A model generated the notes under the pieces. That model saw only the letters and a list, made by a program, of their open reading frames with translations, ran no database searches and had not been told where the DNA came from. The position numbers and the translations under genes are program-made. Positions 61,611-64,000 of a stretch of DNA of 64,000 nucleotides are shown piece after piece. The stretch comes from JACJWR01 sp964627505 (GTDB taxonomy: Bacteria; Actinomycetota; Actinomycetes; S36-B12; UBA10799). The number at the start of each line of letters is the position of its first letter. Within the stretch, counting starts at the first letter, position 1. The stretch covers positions 1-64,000 of the forward strand of contig CAZVKB010000001.1 in assembly GCA_964627505.1 (NCBI GenBank). Reading direction: 5' to 3'.

Positions 61611-62156
61611 TCACACGTCGAGGTGGTACCCCTCGGCCTGCAGCAAAGCCACCTTCACCTGCGGACCGAACCCATAATTTCCCACTCCGCCCGCCGCTGG
61701 CACTACCCGATGACAGGGCACGAATGGCGCGACCGGGTTGTTGGCGCAGGCCGAACCAGCGGCCCGGGCCGCCCGCGGGCGGCCTGCCGCAGTCGCGAGT
61801 TGTCCGTAGGTGCGCACCTGCCCGGCTGGGATTTCCCGCATTACCCGCCAGACCTGTTGGTGAAATCCCACACCGTCGAGCACCACGCTCACCGAGTCGA
61901 AGGCAGCTGCATCGCCGGCCAGAAATCGCATCACCGCAGCCTGTACTGCGGGTTGCTCAGTCGGCTCCAGCGCACAGTCGCGCCAGCGATTAGGCAACTC
62001 AGCAAGCAGAGTCGTGAGCGGCCGAAAGCCGCTGGCAATCACCGGTCCTTCCGGCCCGGCAGGGCGATCACCTTGCGCATCCTGATCGGTCACCACGGCC
62101 AGGACCCCCATGGGGGTCTGGTATTCCGCTGTTCCGAGGACACAGACTTCAGACAT
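61611..62156 (-). CDS. ogt: Methylated-DNA-protein-cysteine methyltransferase
   Basis: A 181-residue DNA repair protein that takes methyl groups from O6-methylguanine onto its own cysteine. The active site is FVPCHRVVPAAGGVGNYGFG with Cys in PCHRV. The helix-turn-helix segment FHQQVWRVMREIPAGQVRTY precedes it. The start overlaps the aroG stop by 8 bases, so it is translated with aroG. Confidence 0.94.
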   Translation of the reverse strand: MSEVCVLGTAEYQTPMGVLAVVTDQDAQGDRPAGPEGPVIASGFRPLTTLLAELPNRWRDCALEPTEQPAVQAAVMRFLAGDAAAFDSVSVVLDGVGFHQQVWRVMREIPAGQVRTYGQLATAAGRPRAARAAGSACANNPVAPFVPCHRVVPAAGGVGNYGFGPQVKVALLQAEGYHLDV

Positions 62157-63513
62157 CGCGGCGTTGGCCCAACATCTCCGCCACCAAAAACGCCAGCTCC
62201 AGGGACTGCTCCCGGTTCAGCCGCGGATCGCATGCTGTCTCATAGCGATCCCCGATGTGGCTTTCCTCGATGCCACCGGTGCCGCCGAGACACTCCGTCA
62301 CGTCGTCCCCCGTGAGCTCGATGTGAATCCCGCCGGGCACGGTGCCCAGATTTCGGTGCACCTCGAAGAACCCGCGCACCTCCGCCACGATGTCGTCGAA
62401 GAAACGGGTCTTGTGGCCGCTGGCGACTGCGCGGGTGTTGCCGTGCATGGGGTCACACACCCACACCACCTGGCGTCCGGTCGCCTCCACCTTCTCCACC
62501 ACGGCGGGCAGTACCTCAGTGACCTGGCTTGCTCCCATGCGGGTGATCACAGTGACACGTCCGGGTTCCGCATCTGGATCCAAGCGTTCCACCACAGCAG
62601 CGGCTTCCTCGGGACTTGCGGTCGGGCCGAGTTTCACCCCCACCGGGTTGTGGATGCGGGCGGCGAAATCGATGTGCGCGCCATCCAAATTGCGGGTGCG
62701 TTCACCCACCCACAAGAAATGCCCTGAGACCGAATAGGGCAAACCGGTGCGCGAATCGATGCGGACCAATGGCCGCTCGTAGTCGAGCACGAGTGCCTCG
62801 TGACCGGCATAAAAGTCCACTCGGCGCAGTTCTTCCGGGTCCGCACCGCAGGCCTGCATGAACTGCAAGGCCCGATCAATGTCACCAGCAAGTCGTTCGT
62901 AGCGCTGGCCGGCGGGGCTGTCGCGCACGAAGTCCTGGTTCCAGGCATGCACTTGCCGCAGATCCGCGTACCCGCCTTGGGTGAATGCGCGCACCAGATT
63001 GAGCGCCGCGCTGGAGGCGTTGTAGACGGACACCAGGCGCGCTGGATCCGGGGTGCGCCCAGCCGGGGTGAAGTCCAGGTCGTTGACCCCATCACCGAAG
63101 TAGGACGGGAGTTCCAGCCCGGCGCGCACTTCCATCGGCTGGCTGCGCGGCTTGAAGTATTGCCCGGCCACGCGACCGATCTTCACTACCGGCAAGCCTG
63201 AACCATAGGTGAGCACCACAGCCATCTGCAGCAGGGTCTTCAGGCGCGCTCGGATCGAATCGGCTGTGTTAGCCGCGAAAGTCTCCGCGCAATCGCCCCC
63301 CATCAGCACGAACGCCTCACCTGCGGCTACCGATGCCAACTCTTGACCTAAATGGTCGCTCTCACCGGCGAACACCAACGGTGGTGCGACGGCTAGTTGC
63401 GCCTGCGCGGCCATCAGCGCCGCCGACTCCGGCCACGTGGGCTGCTGGCGGGCGGGCAGCACGGGCCAATCCTGCACCGGGGTCATCACGAGACCGTCGG
63501 GTTGCACACTCAT
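62149..63513 (-). CDS. aroG: Class II 3-deoxy-7-phosphoheptulonate synthase
   Basis: A 454-residue plant-type (class II) DAHP synthase, first enzyme of the shikimate pathway. Diagnostic blocks are FVLMGGDCAETFA, VKIGRVAGQYFKPRSQ, SGHFLWVGERTRNLDGAHID, GVKLGPTASPEEA, PVVEKVEATGRQVVWVCDPM and HIELTGDDVTECLGG. It corresponds to the aroG (Rv2178c) gene that follows pknL in mycobacteria. A TACCCT hexamer lies 6 bases before the ATG and no Shine-Dalgarno sequence is seen. Confidence 0.97.
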   Translation of the reverse strand: MSVQPDGLVMTPVQDWPVLPARQQPTWPESAALMAAQAQLAVAPPLVFAGESDHLGQELASVAAGEAFVLMGGDCAETFAANTADSIRARLKTLLQMAVVLTYGSGLPVVKIGRVAGQYFKPRSQPMEVRAGLELPSYFGDGVNDLDFTPAGRTPDPARLVSVYNASSAALNLVRAFTQGGYADLRQVHAWNQDFVRDSPAGQRYERLAGDIDRALQFMQACGADPEELRRVDFYAGHEALVLDYERPLVRIDSRTGLPYSVSGHFLWVGERTRNLDGAHIDFAARIHNPVGVKLGPTASPEEAAAVVERLDPDAEPGRVTVITRMGASQVTEVLPAVVEKVEATGRQVVWVCDPMHGNTRAVASGHKTRFFDDIVAEVRGFFEVHRNLGTVPGGIHIELTGDDVTECLGGTGGIEESHIGDRYETACDPRLNREQSLELAFLVAEMLGQRRDV

Positions 63514-63519
63514 GGGGCA

Positions 63520-63525
63520 AGGGTA
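63520..63525 (-). promoter_or_regulatory. Probable -10 element of aroG
   Basis: TACCCT on the minus strand ends 6 bases before the aroG ATG, again in the leaderless arrangement. Confidence 0.4.
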
Positions 63526-63567
63526 ACCGCGGGCACCGACATCGCCCGCGGCACCTACGGTCCGCTT

Positions 63568-64000
63568 CTACTGTTGTGCGGACGTCGCTGGCGCCTCGTT
63601 GTGACGGTCCGCCGCCGCTTGGGCATTTTCGGCGGCGATTTCGGCGAAGAAGGCCTGTTCAGCGCGCTTGCGCGGATAGGCCACCAGCACCAGGACCGTG
63701 GCGCCCACAGCCAACACCATGGCGATGGAAACCGCCCAAGTCTTACCGTCAACAAAAGCTTGACTTGCCGCGCTGATGATCTGATTACCCACATCGGCCG
63801 GGTAACCGCGGGCGACCTCCTGGGCACCTTCGAAGGACCCGAGCATTTCTTGGGTAGCTGCCGTGCCCAATTCCGCCGACTGCGTCGGGGTGAGCGTGTT
63901 CAACACCTTGGTGAGAGCTGCGCTGTACGCCACTGCCAGCGCACTACCCATCACGGCATTCATCACCGAGCCACCGAAGTCCCGGGTGAGGTCGGTGAAT
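63568..64000 (-). CDS. MFS (DHA2-type) transporter, C-terminal part only
   Basis: The frame is open to the right edge, giving about 143 C-terminal residues. The segment FTDLTRDFGGSVMNAVMGSA followed by LAVAYSAALTKVL resembles helix 13 of 14-helix DHA2 drug-proton antiporters (the RDxGGxxGxA motif region). A long extracytoplasmic loop, a last helix (WAVSIAMVLAVGATVLVLVA) and a basic, Ala-rich cytoplasmic tail follow. The start is outside the window. An in-frame ATG at 63966 would give a 132-residue protein but is internal. Substrate unknown. Confidence 0.75.
   Translation of the reverse strand, partial: FTDLTRDFGGSVMNAVMGSALAVAYSAALTKVLNTLTPTQSAELGTAATQEMLGSFEGAQEVARGYPADVGNQIISAASQAFVDGKTWAVSIAMVLAVGATVLVLVAYPRKRAEQAFFAEIAAENAQAAADRHNEAPATSAQQ

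Noticed and set aside
1..64000. tRNA, rRNA genes, CRISPR arrays and insertion sequences
   Set aside because: I saw no cloverleaf with CCA-type ends, no rRNA segments, no spaced direct-repeat arrays other than the 35.4-kb minisatellite, and no transposase. Divergent tRNAs cannot be excluded without a covariance search.

Overview
The window is high-GC chromosomal DNA from an actinobacterium. Three 100-base N runs (7382-7481, 32153-32252, 35498-35597) show that it is a draft or metagenome-type scaffold. The evidence for Actinomycetota is the complete dcw cell-division and peptidoglycan cluster with divIVA, yggT, sepF, yggS and pgeF downstream of ftsZ, a meso-DAP-type MurE, a DUF3040 protein, class II DAHP synthase, heterodimeric lycopene cyclase CrtYc/CrtYd and a PASTA kinase. 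From memory, gene order from divIVA (16.9 kb) to aroG (63.5 kb) follows the Mycobacterium tuberculosis block Rv2145c-Rv2178c, with dcw, a DUF3040 protein, metF, idsA, mptA, pknL and aroG in the same order. A translesion-polymerase cassette and a carotenoid cluster lie between parts of that block. I cannot name the genus.

Layout. 1-2.6 kb: a divergent pair made of a truncated class II lanthipeptide synthetase (LanM) and a 99-residue precursor with a Nif11-type leader. 2.7-5.1 kb: ilvBN behind a transcription attenuator with an Ile-Leu-Val-Val leader peptide. 5.2-11.7 kb: a GNAT acetyltransferase, a lysE/lysG export pair, a membrane protein, ilvD, a YceI protein and an alpha/beta hydrolase. 11.7-16.9 kb: rluD, lspA and a DksA/TraR zinc-finger protein, then ileS on the other strand. 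16.9-35.3 kb: the dcw cluster on the minus strand, from mraZ to divIVA, mostly with 4-base ATGA overlaps. 35.3-36.3 kb: mraZ control sites, a minisatellite and a DUF3040 protein. 36.5-42.5 kb: a minus-strand operon of DUF6504, HEPN protein, dnaE2 and dinB, headed by a perfect AGTAC-N4-GTACT palindrome. 42.8-58.6 kb: carotenoid genes in four blocks (crtA-cruF-glycosyltransferase; a crtD-like desaturase; crtE-crtI; crtB; FAD reductase-crtYc-crtYd), interleaved with a D-Ala-D-Ala dipeptidase, a CDP-alcohol phosphotransferase, metF and mptA. 58.6-64 kb: pknL, an EamA transporter, ogt, aroG and the C-terminal end of an MFS transporter.

The genes fall into a few jobs. These are branched-chain amino acid synthesis (ilvB, ilvN, ilvD), lipid II synthesis and septation (the dcw genes), translesion repair, and synthesis of what looks like a one-ring, ketolated or hydroxylated, glycosylated carotenoid. 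A recurrent signal is a TANNNT hexamer 6-8 bases before the start codon with no Shine-Dalgarno sequence, which suggests many leaderless transcripts. The least ordinary elements are the Nif11-leader lanthipeptide locus at the left edge and the cyanobacterial-type SOS-box palindrome in front of the dnaE2 cassette.
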